Assembly (NCBI GenBank): GCA_032358165.1
Contig: JAALGY010000038.1
Span: 1,178,001 to 1,242,000 of the forward strand
DNA: 64,000 nt
Source of the DNA: Diplosphaera chodatii
Taxonomy: Eukaryota; Chlorophyta; Trebouxiophyceae; Prasiolales; Stichococcaceae
Direction of reading: 5' to 3'
Notes under the pieces: model-generated
Told to the model about the DNA's origin: nothing
The model's database searches: none
The model's input: the letters and a program-made list of their open reading frames with translations, nothing else
Program-made: the position numbers and the translations under genes
In this document: piece by piece, positions 9,790 through 22,700 of the stretch
Layout: every line of letters starts with the position of its first letter
Numbering within the stretch: position 1 is the first letter of the stretch

Positions 9790-11832
9790 TCAGCTGGCGG
9801 ATTGTCCAACCCCATCGTCATGCGTTGCTGAGGGGTGCGTTACATCAACCAGAGCTTCAAGTTCATCCCTCCAGCCCAGCAGCTCGCACAGCTCCATCAC
9901 GCCATCGTCGGCATCGCCGAGGAAGAGAACATCCCTGCACACGAGCTAGCTCACTGTCAAGATCACTCAGCCGCCACGCTGATCTGACACCTGGCAAACC
10001 TTGATAGTATCCGGTCAAAGTGGCTAGAACGGTCACCTGTGATTCTGGGCTTCGTCGTCAAACAGGAACCCTTCGTTTGACCATGCATCCGCAGCCCCAA
10101 CCTTTTCTCGGTTGATCAGCAGGCGCGGGCAGTCTGACCGCACCTCATCTGCAGACAGCCAGGATGCCATCAGTTCACAGAGCAGGAAACACTACCGAGG
10201 TGACACCATGCGAATCGGAAGATGCGGAGCCAGCACGCCAGTCATAGGCACCTATTAGCGAGGCGAAGGGCTGCACCACCAAAGAGGTGCCCATGACGAT
10301 TAACAGATCGGCCCGCTTCAGGTCCACTATGCGCCTGAAGAAGCGAGCGGGCAGAGACTCCCTGCAGCAAGCAGCACCCGCATAAAGTAACACCTCACAA
10401 GACCTGGGAATACCAAGTGCATTGCGACAGGGAAATGACGACAGGCGGGCAAGATACTGCCGAGGTGCCGACCCTGCCCAGAAGCACGAGATGCTCACCC
10501 AAAGAATACGATGCGCGGCTTGACCAAGCCCCCGCATGTGGAGCACGTGCAGATCTCATCTGCAAAGACTGCTGCCCTGACATACTCGGTCGTGAACTCG
10601 GCCGAGCAGTCGAGGCAGTGTGCGCCTGCATGCGGTCATGAATCAGGCTCTGGCACCTGCAGTCACTTGTGCGTGCCAACACCGAGGACTCACACAAATA
10701 GACACAGAGCCTCACTGTCAAAGTTGCCGTGCGCTGCGACGATTGCTTCCGCCGGCAGGCCAGCCTGCTTTTCCAGGCTGTCAATGTTTTGCGTGAACAC
10801 CCGCAGCAGCAGCCCCTTTTCATGCAGCAACCGCATGAAGTAGTGTGCAGGCGTCGGCCTGCAACGCACACATATGAGGATCCGCAAGTGATGACGGTGG
10901 CTCTTCAACGAGACTTGCCTATGATACACCCATTCACTTATAATATATCAACCTGAAGTTGCCTGGAAAGAGCTCTTTTGCAAGAATGTTAAAGGGTTGC
11001 GGGTTTCGCTTGAAGAACGAGATCTCGAACAGCGATTGCGGGTCTGGCAAGTTGAACTTCTCGAGCTGGTTGTACAGGCCAGTCTGAGGGGAACGGAAAT
11101 CTGCAGGTCAAACCATGTTGTCATGCATCAGACTTGTAGAGGAGTTGGCCCGATGAGCACAGCGTGCAGCTGTGATTTGGACAGCCCACCTGGTATGCCG
11201 GCTGATGTGCTGATGCCTGCGCCGCACAGCACCACGACCTTCCGCACCCGGCCTCGCTTTATGTGCTCCGCAATGCCGTTCAGGTCTAGCGATGGAAGCA
11301 CCTGCTCCCGCGCCTCATCCTACAGCTGCCACCATGTGGACCCCTCAGCTGTACCGCCGCCTTGCTTGTCGGCTGCAATGCACTGCGTGTGCTTCCTGAC
11401 ACAGGCCAAGTGAGCACCGCACCCCCGATGATGAGGACAACCGTAGTTGCAGCCGCTGCAGCTCAGCCAGAAGGAAGTCGCCATCGTCACCGCCCTCTTC
11501 TTCTTCTTCTTCTTCTGCTTCTCCGCCGCCCTGCAGTGCTTCTGCTTGCACGTTGGCACAACGCGTGTCGAGTGTGTGCACATGGTCATTGCACAGCATG
11601 CAGCATGCAGGGCTCTACCGACCTGCACACTGCTTGCTGCTGTATCATCAGGAGGCGGTACAGACTCTAAAGTTGCATCGCGAGTCCTGCTGGGTCCCGT
11701 TGCGCTACTCTCGGCAACCTCAGCAGCAATCGCAGCAGAGGCGTTTGCTGCCGCTGAGTCTGGTGCCGCGGCATGCCGCTGTGCTGCCGCAGGTGAGCGA
11801 CTTGCTGTCGAAGGACTGAGTGGAGGGGCCAT
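9790..11832 (-). CDS. Class I sirtuin (SIRT2/SIRT3-like NAD+-dependent deacylase), 405 aa
   Basis: Nine exons join in frame: 11623-11832, 11423-11530, 11190-11319, 10953-11100, 10716-10858, 10499-10625, 10252-10361, 10037-10133 and 9790-9934. NAD-binding motif [16 protein letters not shown] spans an intron; FRPTPAHYF also spans an intron; [12 protein letters not shown]; catalytic His in AAHGNF; zinc Cys pairs CLDC and [28 protein letters not shown]. The order and spacing are those of human SIRT2/yeast Hst2 enzymes that deacylate histone or tubulin lysines. The N-terminus adds an Ala/Pro-rich stretch and an acidic helix (seven Glu, then [13 protein letters not shown]) before the core. The first Met is uncertain: 11832 is preferred, but in-frame Mets at 11889 and 11982 would lengthen it. 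It runs tandem behind the kinase gene. Confidence 0.88.
11498..11515. repeat. (TTC)6 microsatellite encoding poly-Glu of the sirtuin
   Basis: Six TTC units on plus read as GAA on the coding minus strand. They sit in the second sirtuin exon and give most of an acidic run of seven Glu. Length polymorphism is likely. Confidence 0.8.
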
Positions 11833-11982
11833 CGCTGCAATGGGTGGTCTCACCGACTGTGCTGACGGGTGAAAGACGTTGTCAAGCATGCTGCGCGGGG
11901 GCCCCGCCCCGGCGTGTGCATTGCGGTTTTTCGGGCACGCTGCGCCCCGCAACCCGGCCAGAATGACTGCTGTGACTTGCAA

Positions 11983-12834
11983 ATACCATTAAACACCTGC
12001 AGCCGCGCTCTGCACCAGGATTTGGGTGCTGCACCTGCAGCTGTATGCAAGGTGCAGCGAGGGGTGCGCTGCCCTGATTATGTCCCGCCGCTACCGCCGA
12101 AGCTTTGATTTGCTGCATCGACCTTCAACCTGCAAACGGTGTTGCAGCGCCCGAGGGCTTGCAGGGTGCCAAGAACGCTTGGCGCAAGGTGCACCTGCGT
12201 TTGGCCCACCCTCCACAAGTGAGGCTGGCGACTAACTGCAAGTCATCCAGGGCTTCACCACTTTCAGGACCAGGCAAAGGTGCGACCTGGGCCGCAGCTG
12301 CAGCAACACTTCAGCATCACGTGAATGGTCGACACTGACCACAGCCTCAAGATCTGTCTGACCGGCGATCACTTGCTCAATGCTGCCATCCGACCTCGCC
12401 AGCTGCATTGGGCCATGAACAGCACCTGCGTGCTTGCTGCCACGTCGCAACTGCAGAAGCATGACAAGCAATCGTGACTGTGTGCGCAGCAGCTGACCCC
12501 TCTGGGCCACGACCTCACGGAGTTGGTCCCTGATGTGTCCAGCTTTTGTGCAGCAGGTGCGCCTTTCAAGCTGACCCTGCGCAGCTGGTCAGCCAGAGTA
12601 GGGCGATGCGAGGCAGCGGAGCCACTGGATAGCATCCCAGCAGCAGCTGTGGAGGTTCACCCCGCCATCGCTCTACAGGCTGGCCGCCACGCCAGTCAGC
12701 AGGGCGCTGCATCACAGCCTGTGGCTGACTGCTGGGCAAGCAGCGAGTCGATCGGGCCAGCATGCCCGCAGCTTCACTGCTCTGACGCCACAATAGCGGA
12801 GCAGCCGTCCCAGGGGTTGTTGTGACCCACCGCC
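11983..12834. other. Unresolved divergent region between sirtuin and SAPS genes
   Basis: Holds the promoters of the sirtuin (minus) and the SAPS gene (plus). A minus-strand frame at 12232-12510 reads like a short coiled coil (DQLREVVAQRGQLLRTQSRL), and a second at 12369-12635 begins MLSSGSAASHRP. On plus, GAKNAWRKVHLRLAHPP (about 12165-12215) also looks protein-like. None has a recognised domain or a complete splice model, so no gene is called. Confidence 0.3.
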
Positions 12835-15800
12835 ATGTTCTGGCGCGTGGCCAGCTTCAACCAGACATCTCCAGTTGAGGCCGTGCTCGACCGACCAGAC
12901 TTCACGTTGGAGGATCTGCTTGAGGAGGATGACCTCATACAGGTGATGGCAACTGCAGCGAGCATCTTTGCACCCTACTGACGTAGCTTAGTTTGCCTAC
13001 TCCAGTGTGCATCAGCACCAAAAGTACAAGCATATGGCACGCATCCTACAGGAGTGCAAAGCGCTCAACTCGCGGCTCATCGACTTCCTGAAGCTGCCCG
13101 ATTCGGTGGCGAAGCTGCTGGAGTACATCACGCAGCCCGCGGGACTGGACGCCGATGACAAGCGGCAGTTCAAGTATCCGTTCTCGTCCGCCGAGGTGCG
13201 CATGCAGGAGCCGAGCTTGTGATGCAACCCGCCGGACACAGACGAACTGATAAGTCTAAGCATGTCAAGTCGGCGAGCATATGTGTGCGGTCACATCGGC
13301 CCAACATGTCTGCTGGCCGGCGCCTGCAGGTGCTGTGCTGCGAGGTGGACGCCATCTTCAGCACGCTGCTGGAGGACGGGGCGCTGTGCGCCGCGCTGTT
13401 CGCCCTGCTGGACCAGCCCCGGCCGCTGGACTGCATGCTGGCCGGCTACTTCGCCCGCGTGCTGGTGTGCCTGCTGATGCGGCGCTCGCGCGACCTGCTG
13501 CGCTACCTCAAGGTGGGGCACACAGCGGGGCAGAGGTGCAGAGGCATGATCGGCAAGCGACTCGCCAATGCATTCGTCAGGGTCTGGACATGGCTTCCCA
13601 GCGCAGTGGCGTGTGCTCATCATGTGGCGCCCTATGCTGCAACAGGACAACCAGCAGCACCTGCCCAAGCTGGTGGCGCACATGGAGAACACGTCGGTGG
13701 CGGAGGCGCTGGCGCACCTGCTGGGCGCGGACGACCTGAGCGCCACCTTCATGGCGCCCGGCGACCTGGCCTGGCTGGCCGACACGCGCGTGCTGCAGGT
13801 GGCAGCCCTGGCCGCATGCGCCTGGCTGGACCTTGCGTGTGCAGCCCAAGTTGCGATGTTGGGACCTTGGCAGCAACTACCTCACCACTACAAGCACTGT
13901 GTATTGGCAACTCGGGCACACTGCACTGGTGCAGGACCTGCTGGACACGCTGGGCTCCACTGCGGGCGGCCCAGCCCGTGAGAACGCTGCCATCGTGCTG
14001 TCAGCAGTTGCACGGTCAAATACATGCCCGCTGACTCACGCGCTTGGTGAGCCTGTTTCGATGCCTCTCCACGCTGTCCTGGGCCACCGTCAAGTCGAGC
14101 ACAGCAGGGCCTGATGCAATGCACAACTGACCCATGTTGTCCAGAGGGCGTGTGTGTTGCGCGCACTTTTACAGTCACCCATGCGCCCGCTGCAGGCAGC
14201 GCGGAGTTCCTGGACCAGCTGCTGACGCGGGCGACGGCCAGCGGGGGCAGCGCTGCGGAGGTGGCGCAGGCGCTGGACGTGCCCATCGCGCTCCTGGAGC
14301 GGCGCGCCGCCCTGGAGGCAGCGCGGCAGCAGTACCCCTCCGAGTCGGGGCCCACAGACGCCGACATCTGTGTGGAGGAGCAGGTGGGCGTGTGCTGACA
14401 GCCCTTGGCACTGTGGCCTTCCACACTGTGGCCATGGACAATGCAGGGTGCACTGGACACAGTGCGACCATGTTGTCCAGATCATCAAGGCTCATGCACA
14501 GCAGCGGCGGCCTCAGCTGATGCTTGCCTGCGCATGTGGCGTGCAGACGGCTGCGGCGGTGGCGGCGCACGCCGCGCTGCTGGCCGGCATGCTGGAGCCG
14601 GCGGACAGCTCAGCGGTGCAGCTCACGCCCTTCGGCTGCCTGGCGCCGCCGCTGGGCCTCGCGCGCGTCAAGGTGGCGGAGCTGTTTGCCGCGCTCCTGG
14701 GCGTCGGCAGCGCCCCCGCGGGCGAGGCCATCGCCGCCGCGGGCGTGCTGCAGCGCACCCTGGCCCTCGTCCTGCAGTTCCCCTTCAACAACATCCTGCA
14801 TGCGCAGGTGTCTCCAGGACTGCAACCTGCCGAAATGGGATGCTGTGCGCGACTGGCCTCTGGTAGCATGTTGGCAACACGGGCTTCGGGTGGTTCGCGC
14901 AGCTCCCCCGGACAATGGTAGCTACCAGGAGGCCGACGGGGCCTGTGCATGTCACTGCAGGCGACCCGGATGCTGCTGGCCAGCCTGGAGTACGGCGACG
15001 ACACGCTGCTGGGCCACCTGTTCACGGACTGCGACCTCATCGGGTGGCTCACCTCGGCGCCTGAGGAGGTGGCGCCCGCGCCCAGCCCGCCGGCCGCTGC
15101 GGGCCGGCAGGGCAAGGACAGCGCGGCAGCCCCAGATGTCGCGCACAGCGCCGACGGCGGCAGCAGGACAGGCGCCGGCAGCGATGGAGGCAGCAGCCCC
15201 AGCAGCGGCGCCAGCCCAGCAGGCAGCGGCGCCGACCTTGCAGCCTCTGCCGCCAGCAGCGTCTCAAAGGGCAGCTCGGGTGGCAGCAACCACAAGGGCG
15301 CCGAGGCTGCAGGTGGGGCTCCTCTCTGCAGAAATTTTGAGCCACGCATGGGCCATGGTAAGAGGGGCTGGCGTCGTCATCAAATGTTGAGCTGACGGCC
15401 TGCACAGGCCACACAACACACCATCGATCGTCTGACCGCTGCGTCCACCACAGCAACGCCTCATGGCGTGGTCACAGGCAAGGAGCGGGCGCCGCTGCGG
15501 GCGGGGTACCTGGGCCACCTCACGCTGGTGGCCAACCGCATGATCGGGGCTGCGGGCCGGCGGCGCACCGTGAAGCGCTTCCTGGACGACAGCGGCGCCT
15601 GGGCCGCCTTCGTGGACGGCGCCCTGAGGGTGGGCAGCTGCGGTGCACCCTGTCACGCGTGGAAGCACATGGCTTCACCCTGCGCTTGTGAGCAGCATCA
15701 AGCCAGCGAGTCACATGCAAGGATTTGGTGCTGCTGAGCCAGCTGCTCGACTGACGCAGGAGCGCAATAGCAACGAGGACACCTCGGCGTGGCAGTGCGG

Positions 15801-18422
15801 GCGGCCTGACCCCCGCAGCATCCCGACCAACTCGGCGCCGCTGGACGCTGACGAGCCGGGCGTCACATCCTTTTCAGAGGAGGAGTTGGTGAGTCGGCTT
15901 GCAGCAGCGCCCGTTGGTGATCAGCCCATTCTGAAGGCCAAGGCACCAAACCACCATGGCGCACGCCGTGCAGGAGAAGCTGCCTGGCGGGTACGGCGGG
16001 GCAGGCAGCCCGCTGGGCAGCCCCACCGCGGCGGGCACCGACCGGTATGCGGGGGCGGGGGGCGCCAACTTCGGGGATGTCGAGGAGGACGAGGGCGCCA
16101 GCGGCAACCCGGGCGTGTCCGACCTGCAGCAGAGCAGCAGGGGCGATGGGCAGGTGCGCTGCTGCGCTGCGTCGTCGCGCAAGCAACTCCGGTGCATTGC
16201 GGCCCATAGGCCCGCATTTCAGTCGCTGCCGCGGGAGGACCCCGATAAAGAGCTAGACGCGGGGTGCAGTCGGCAAACAAGCATGCACCACCGCCGTGCT
16301 GCAGGAGCACGTGGACGTGCTGATAGATGCGGTGAAGGCGCTGGACGCGCTGCGGCTGGGGGAGGGGCCCCGCGGGCGGTCGCCCACCCTCGCGGCCGCC
16401 GGCGGCGCGCTGTCCTCCCCGCCGCTGTCCTCCGCCGCGCCGGCGCAGCCCGCCCAGGTCAGCTGCTGCATGCACGGCGTGCGGCCGCCCCGCCATGGCT
16501 GGTGACATCGACGCCTGTCGGGCTCAATCTCAGCTGGGCATGGCTGCTTGTGCCGCAGATGTCTAGCGACTGGGAGGCGGAGACGGATGCTGCGGGCACG
16601 GCTGCCGGCAACGACATGGATGCCGAGGCAGCGTCCGACAGCCCCAAGGCTGCGTCACCCCAAGGTTGTGCGATTTGCACGCATGGCCTTTTTTCCATGT
16701 GAAACACTCCATTGGCACCAGGGCAATCATGACACAGCATTGCCATGCACATTGGAGAGGTTGTGACGTTTTTCATGTGAATGCTCAGGGGCGCCCAGCC
16801 CTGCTGAGCAGCAGGTGGCGGACGTTGCGGTGGACCTGTTCCGCTCGCCCCGCAGCAAGGGCGGCTTTGGCAAGATGGATGACTGGGCCGACTTCCCAGA
16901 GCCCCCGGTAGGGCCGCTGTCCCCATGATTGCACGCTGCCTGTCACCGTGATCACAGCATGACTTTGCATGTTGGCCTGTCATGTCTGCCAGGACGATGA
17001 CGAAGGTTGTCTACCGCATGTATAGCTAAAGGCCTGATGCACATGCTGCAGGCGTCAGAGCCGCCTGCCAGCCCGGGTCCGCTGCCGTCACTCCTAGCGG
17101 TTAGCGCACCTCCAAACAGCCCAGTCAGCGCCGCACCCTTGGCCAGCGTGCGGACAACAGCCAACAAAGGTATGTCTCGTGTTCGTCCAAGCGCCAAACT
17201 TCCCTGTAAACACTGGTCTCGCTGATCATGGGCACCCCGCAACATCAGTCATAGGCCGAGTCCTTTGCTGCGACTTGCAGTTGGCAGCTTCACGCGGGGT
17301 CCTCGCGGCAGCAGCAGCCCCAAGGCGGAGGCCGATGCCGCCGGCACAGCAGCAGCGATCCCTGGAGCCACGTCCCCCACAGAGCTGGCAGCATCGGCAG
17401 CGCCGGTCGCCACACGGCGGCGCTCCCTGGATGCGCTGAGCCCCGGCAGCACAGCCACCTCAGCGCTGGCCTTCGGCCCCGGCAGCGGCAGCAGCGGGTC
17501 GAGCGGCAGCAGCCCCCGCAGCCCCGGCCACGGCGGGCATGCCGTGGCGCCGCCGCTGCCGATCGCCGAACCGGCGGTCATGCCACCCGAGGGCTCTGTT
17601 GGCCCACCCTCACCGGCAGCGCGGGTCGGCAGCCCAAACACGATGCTCGCCCTGCCGCTGGGCAGCAGCCTGTCGCCGGGCAGCCCCTCCCGCCTGGCCG
17701 CGCCCAGCCTGCTGCACTGGCCCGCCACCAGCCCCTCGCGCCTCGGCAGCGGTGACACATCGCCTGGCGGTGCTGATGCCGCAGCGGACGCTGCTGCCGG
17801 CAGCACGGGCGCCCCGGGTGGATCCAGTGTGGGCGGCAACGGCGCAGCTGCAGCGACGCCAGCGTTGGCACCCGGTGCTGCGGGGGTCGCGCTGCCCCCT
17901 GGCCAGCTGTCGGCTAGTCTGGCGGCGGCCGCGGCCGGTGCTGGTCCCGCAACAGACGTCGTGCTGCCAGTCAAGGCGGTGCCAGTGCAGCCGATGGCAG
18001 TGGGCGGCGTCTCGGATCCCCCCCGACCACCGCCGTCTGGCGACGCAGCATCCAGCAATGCTAACCACTCGCCCGCAGCCCAGGAGGCCGAACCAGCTGC
18101 AGCAGCAGCAAGCGCCATCGGCAACCGCAGCAGCCCAGGTGCCGGTGCCCCGGCCTCGGTCGGTAACTGGGCAGACTTTGGGGCAGCCTTTGCAGAGCCT
18201 GGCAATGCAATGGCGCCGCCCCCAGATGCTGCCCCGAGCCAGGACTCACCTCCGTCGCCGCCCCCGCGGCGGCCAGCAGATCCCGAGGTGCAGCTTGAAG
18301 AGTCGCAGCCAGAGTCATTGTCGCCATTCAAGCGCACAGGCAGCCTGCGGGCACACAACTTCTGGGCACTCGAGGACACTCCGGCGTCGGAGACGGAGAC
18401 AGACTCTGATAGGGACGACTAG
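12835..18422 (+). CDS. SAPS-domain protein, PP6-type phosphatase regulatory subunit
   Basis: Regulatory subunit of Sit4/PP6-type Ser/Thr phosphatases (SAPS family; yeast Sap155/Sap190, human PP6R). It starts MFWRVASFNQTSPVEAVLD, the family's usual N-terminus. Exons: 12835-12942, 13052-13195 (ECKALNSRLIDFLKLP), 13330-13512, 13646-13798, 13935-14014, 14200-14383, 14547-14807, 14961-15312, 15478-15629 and about 15761-15889, then several short exons (about 15965-16155, 16210-16255, 16300-16455, 16557-16665, 16790-16905, 17045-17165) and a long last exon from about 17262 to the TAG at 18420-18422. Helical-repeat landmarks: ENTSVAEALAHLLGADD, QFPFNNILHAQ, YLGHLTLVANRM. Exon 6 is best entered at the second AG of a tandem acceptor (CAGGCAG). 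The C-terminal third is low-complexity Ser/Pro/Ala/Gly with many SP and SPxR sites, typical for regulation by phosphorylation. Exon borders after 15890 are approximate. Confidence 0.85.
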
Positions 18423-19217
18423 TGAGTGGGTGTCATCCTGAAGAGATGTCAGGACGCAAGTATGCAGGTTTGCAGGGGCAGTGTGTTGCTGGCTAGGTTG
18501 AATAGGGGGTACTGTGCGATGTGTGCGCCAATGAAGTTTTGGCACTTAGCTGTGGTCTTTCATTCGGGCCACAACAGCGAAGGACGCACCGTTGTGCCGA
18601 AGCTGAGCAAGTGTTCCTGTTTGCAATATCCATGTGGTGTAGAAAGCTTTGCAAGCGAAGGACTGGCGGCAAGCACGATGCCAAACAAGGACGAGTCTGG
18701 CAACCTACCGAATCAAGGATATTACACCGCCAACAAGGCGAGGTTGCTTGTTATCATTAGCACAGCCGACCCTGACATGTGCACCGTTCACACTACATAC
18801 CAGGTTCTACAGGACCCCATTCGTTGACAGACCGGCAAAAGCTGAAGGCACCGAGCAAACACAGCAAACCACACGGTCATAGCTAGGCAATGTGCCCCAG
18901 GGAAGCACCTTCCCGGTAATATCCTCCCAACGAACTGCAGTGAATGAATTGCAGGGAAACCGTTGTGCAGCTTTTAGTGGTCGTCCACAGTAGTTGTGGA
19001 CCTTGCCGGCTGGCTGACATCTTGGAGACCAATCTCTTGAGACGCTGCCCCCAGGACCCGGCTGTAGCGTCTACCATCATGCCTCGTTGATTGTCACCAG
19101 TGTTGCGACTGAAGGGGAGGACATCATGGTTGGTATACTCCCACACTACTGCCACCAACAATGTGGAATGCCTGGTCGCATATTGGAAAGCCACGTTTGG
19201 TGGCTGTGTGTGCAGTG
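18423..19217. other. 3' region between convergent SAPS and small minus-strand gene
   Basis: No gene recognised. The one sizeable open frame (plus, 18426-18827) has no known motif and follows directly on the SAPS stop, so it is probably 3' UTR. A TGTAA on the minus strand at 18722-18726 may serve the small gene ending at 19218. Confidence 0.35.
18722..18726 (-). terminator. Possible TGTAA poly(A) signal
   Basis: TTACA on plus is TGTAA on minus, about 490 nt below the stop of the small gene ending at 19218. The distance is long for a chlorophyte 3' UTR. Confidence 0.25.
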
Positions 19218-19700
19218 TCACTGGAACAGCCGCTCACCCGCAACGAAGACCCCGATGCCCAGCACCGTCAGCGGGAACAGAATGCGGGTCTGCGTCAACA
19301 CATGCCAAATCACCAAAGCAAACGTTGCTGAGTCCTCAAAGGCAGTTTTGACGGAGAACGAGTTGAGGGCACCCCAACATCCAGGGAGGATGGGCTATCT
19401 ATGCAGCCCGTCATGCAAAGCAGCAGCAGTACAGGGCGCACCACCACAGTCCAGACTCTGCAGCCGTCCCGTTCCCAGGAGGGGTAGAAGTACGGCTCAG
19501 CATCGTCCTCCTCGTCAACCTCCGGCTGCTCCTCCACCAGCTCTTTGGCGGCGTGGCCCACGTCAGCGGCGTGCAGGCCACCGCTGCAGGGTTGTTGCCC
19601 GCAGAGTCACTAAGCAGACGCAGCTGAGTATGCGTGCACAATGGGTGAGCTCCTGTGTCGGATGATGCGATCCATGCGGCAGAGGCCGGGCCGGCGTTGA
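19218..19700 (-). CDS. Small single-TM protein, function unknown (possibly a mitochondrial inner-membrane subunit)
   Basis: Two exons are clear. The upstream one (about 19487-19595) reads VGHAAKELVEEQPEVDEEDD followed by AEPYFYPSWERDG, a strongly acidic stretch followed by an aromatic motif. The downstream one (19218 to about 19390) reads ALNSFSVKTAFEDSATFALV, then an aliphatic helix (ILFPLTVLGIGVFVAG) and ends ERLFQ-stop. An acidic linker before one C-terminal TM helix resembles accessory respiratory-complex subunits such as the ESSS/NDUFB11 type, but this is only shape similarity. The 5' end is unresolved: an ATG at about 19670 (MDRIIRHRSSPIVHAYSAAS) runs in frame into the first exon but through TAG TGA. 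It lies just downstream of, and on the same strand as, the permease. Confidence 0.45.
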
Positions 19701-19719
19701 CGACCAGGGAGGCGGGCGC

Positions 19720-22700
19720 TCACTGAACGGATTCATCGAAGCCGTAGTCATTGCCAATGTGGTGAAGGCCGGCGGAGCCGACGGGGCGGCTGCCGGCGTT
19801 GAACTCCACGCTGTCCTCTGCGCCGGTCCTCGAAGGGATGCGGGCCTTTCTATCGAAGCTGCCCTCTGCCTCACCCTGCACACGGGCAAGGCGCTTGACG
19901 GCTGTCATATCTGTGGAGGCGTCGAACAGCACCCCAGAGCATGTCATCATAACAGATGCGCCAGCAGCACCGGCAGGCACGCAGCAGCAATGTGTCGGCA
20001 GAAGAAACTGATGCTCATGCACACAAACAGGGTTGCTGGTGCAATTTCGCACACCTGTCTCATGCAGCGGGCAAACTTGAAGTAGAGTGCAAAATGGTTC
20101 ACAATTGGGATGAAGTAGCAGACCAACCCGGACCCGACTGCTCCCGTGACTGTGATGACCTGCGGTAGCGTTACGCCTCTAAGGAGGCTTTTGCAGTCTC
20201 TACGAATCCAATGAGGGCATGCATTGCAGCTTTGCTCACAAACTACGCGATGCACACATACATGGGGACCACAGGCCGGAAGTGTTGTTGCACACACACC
20301 TTTCCAGACTCGCCAGGAATGGCCAACGAAATGCCCAGCGAGAAGCCATAGATGATGAAGGCGAGCACCACCTGCAGGATGGACGCCGAGAACATGAAAT
20401 GACAGCGTGTAGGGTTGCAAGCAACCGCAGCAGACAGATGTGTCTGGCATCTGATGTGTTTGTACAATCGCATGTACAAGTGTGTGAACAAACCTTTCTG
20501 ATCATCATGTGGCAGTCCATGAACTTGAAGCGCTTCGCAAGGCTCGCCCACCTTCAGGCACCAATGTATGCTTGTGGTGCACTGTTGCAAGCACCATGGC
20601 AATGCAACAACTGCAAGGGTAATCGCACAGGTTGCACGCACCACTTCATCATACTGTGGCGAGTCACATATTCAAAGGGCGGCATCGAGAGTATCTGCAG
20701 GAACCGCAGGAGTGGTGACGGCACAACGGTAAAGTATGCAGAACGCCAATGCGATGTTTGTTACGCAGACCTACTCAACATCTCACCAGGTACAGGGTAT
20801 AAATGATGTTGAGAGCGCCCTGCGCCTTGCCGTCGCCTCCGAGAGGGTCCTCTAACGTGTTGCTGCACGGCAGTAGCGATTTCATGATGATTTCAGCAGT
20901 GCTCAGAATATTTGAAATGGCTAGGACGCGTGTCACATCGGCACCTCAAGCAGTGCACATCGCCAGTCATGGCATCACCAGGGCCGAGTGAATTGAGTGA
21001 ATTGTGAGGTTATTGCGGAAATGCGGGAAAAAAAGGCAAAAACACGCAAAAAAATGCAAAAATGCACCTAGTGTCATAGGCGGCAAACCCTATCAGTGAC
21101 GCACCGAAAAAGCCTGCATAGCAACAGTTAGCACCACTTTTTGTGATCGCACTGCTTATCACTTGATGTGTACAGGGACAGTGCACAGAACACGACTCTG
21201 AAGACTCCCCAGCGTGGGCCTACACTAACACTCACCAACTGTCCAGTAGACAAAGGCGCCAGTGCCTGTGCAGCGAAAGTCAGTACACTCAGTCACCCCC
21301 ATCCATCCACTGCACGTCTGTAGGGGAACAGAGGCACAGCTGCCGACACACAGCAGTGCCTACCCAAGATGGTTATTGTCGTCCCCCACGAAAGAATCTG
21401 CACTGCCCGTTGCCCCCTGGGCAGCTCCTCCAGCATTGCCATCGAAAAGGGCTGCATGACACAGTCGTCGAGAGTCAGCCCTTGCCAGTTCTTTCACGCT
21501 CATTATAGCACGCAGATGCTGTGAGCAGCGCACACAGCATGATTGCTTGGCGCACACAGCAACGATGCTTCGACATACACCTGAATGTAGAACGCGTAAC
21601 CTGCAGAGCATGAGAATGTCAGCGTTGACATCTGTCTGGCATCCCGGCTATGCCATGGCTGGCGGCGGCGTCATCTGATGTGATGTGATTCTGCTGCCAA
21701 GCACCATTTGCCTTTGCCTGTATACAGCCTCGTGACCTGATGATGCAGCACTTTCAGCCGCGATCAACGGTCACAGGGGCTTCGACGCACCGTATGTGCC
21801 GACAAGGACGAGGACGTACGTCAGTGTGGTGAAGCCAACCACCTCAAACTCCCCTTTCACACCAGTGTATGGCATGCCTGCGCACAGCAGAACAGGAGTC
21901 TTAGGAGCCCCTCGTACTTCTCACAAACCGAAGGCGGCCTGCATGGCACTGTGAGGAGTCATGAACGCCAGCACGCCTTGCACCGGTCTGCATTTGCTAC
22001 TCACCATGCGTAATAGCATTGACAATGACCACGATCACAAGCACCTGCACCACGAGGATAACCTCGAGTTCAGAAAAGAGCTGCCTCGCATTGTCCGACT
22101 GCATGATGGGTTTCTGACACCTGTCATCAATCCCAAGTGACATCACAACAACAGCCATGCAGCCATTGCCGTACTTGGTTGATGACGATACCTGCAGCAT
22201 GACAGTGGCAAACTTGAGTGCTAGGGTCAAGCACCATGAGAGCGAGAGATGGGTCTGGCGCCGTGCAAGCGGCGTGTGATGTACACACAGTAACGAAACA
22301 TGGTAACATCAGATGTCCAGATGCCAAGATGGTATCAAGCAACCCACCAGCATCTCCAGCGAGCTCAAGCTGCAGCAATGACAAAATGGGTGTCAGTCTG
22401 TGTGGCAATGTCGAGAAAGCTGTGATTTTATCTGCTCTGAATAGTGCAGGAGATGTTTTACCTGGCTCAGGCCTTTGAGGAAGACAAGCGGGGCGCAGAC
22501 GGCCACCACCGAGATGACCATGATCAGCCGCCCGCTCCCTGCACGGGCCCAGAAAGTGCAATTTTGCCGCTGACATGACCAGTGAGTCACACACAGTGCA
22601 CTGTCAGTCTATGGGGGCTGGGCAAGCTTGGAATAGATGGCTGACCTTCGACAAAAACTCCGGTGTAGGTGGGCTGGATGAATGTGACGCCGGCAGCCAT

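Noticed and set aside
11491..11530. CTT repeat as a polypyrimidine-rich regulatory element
   Set aside because: On the minus strand it is coding (poly-Glu) within an in-frame sirtuin exon.
14513..15349. 278-codon minus-strand open frame
   Set aside because: Antisense shadow of SAPS exons 7 and 8, which join in frame and match the family.
17249..18379. 376-codon open frame on the minus strand
   Set aside because: It is the mirror of the Ser/Ala/Pro-rich last exon of the SAPS gene; GC-rich repeats keep the opposite strand open. No domain and no splice context.
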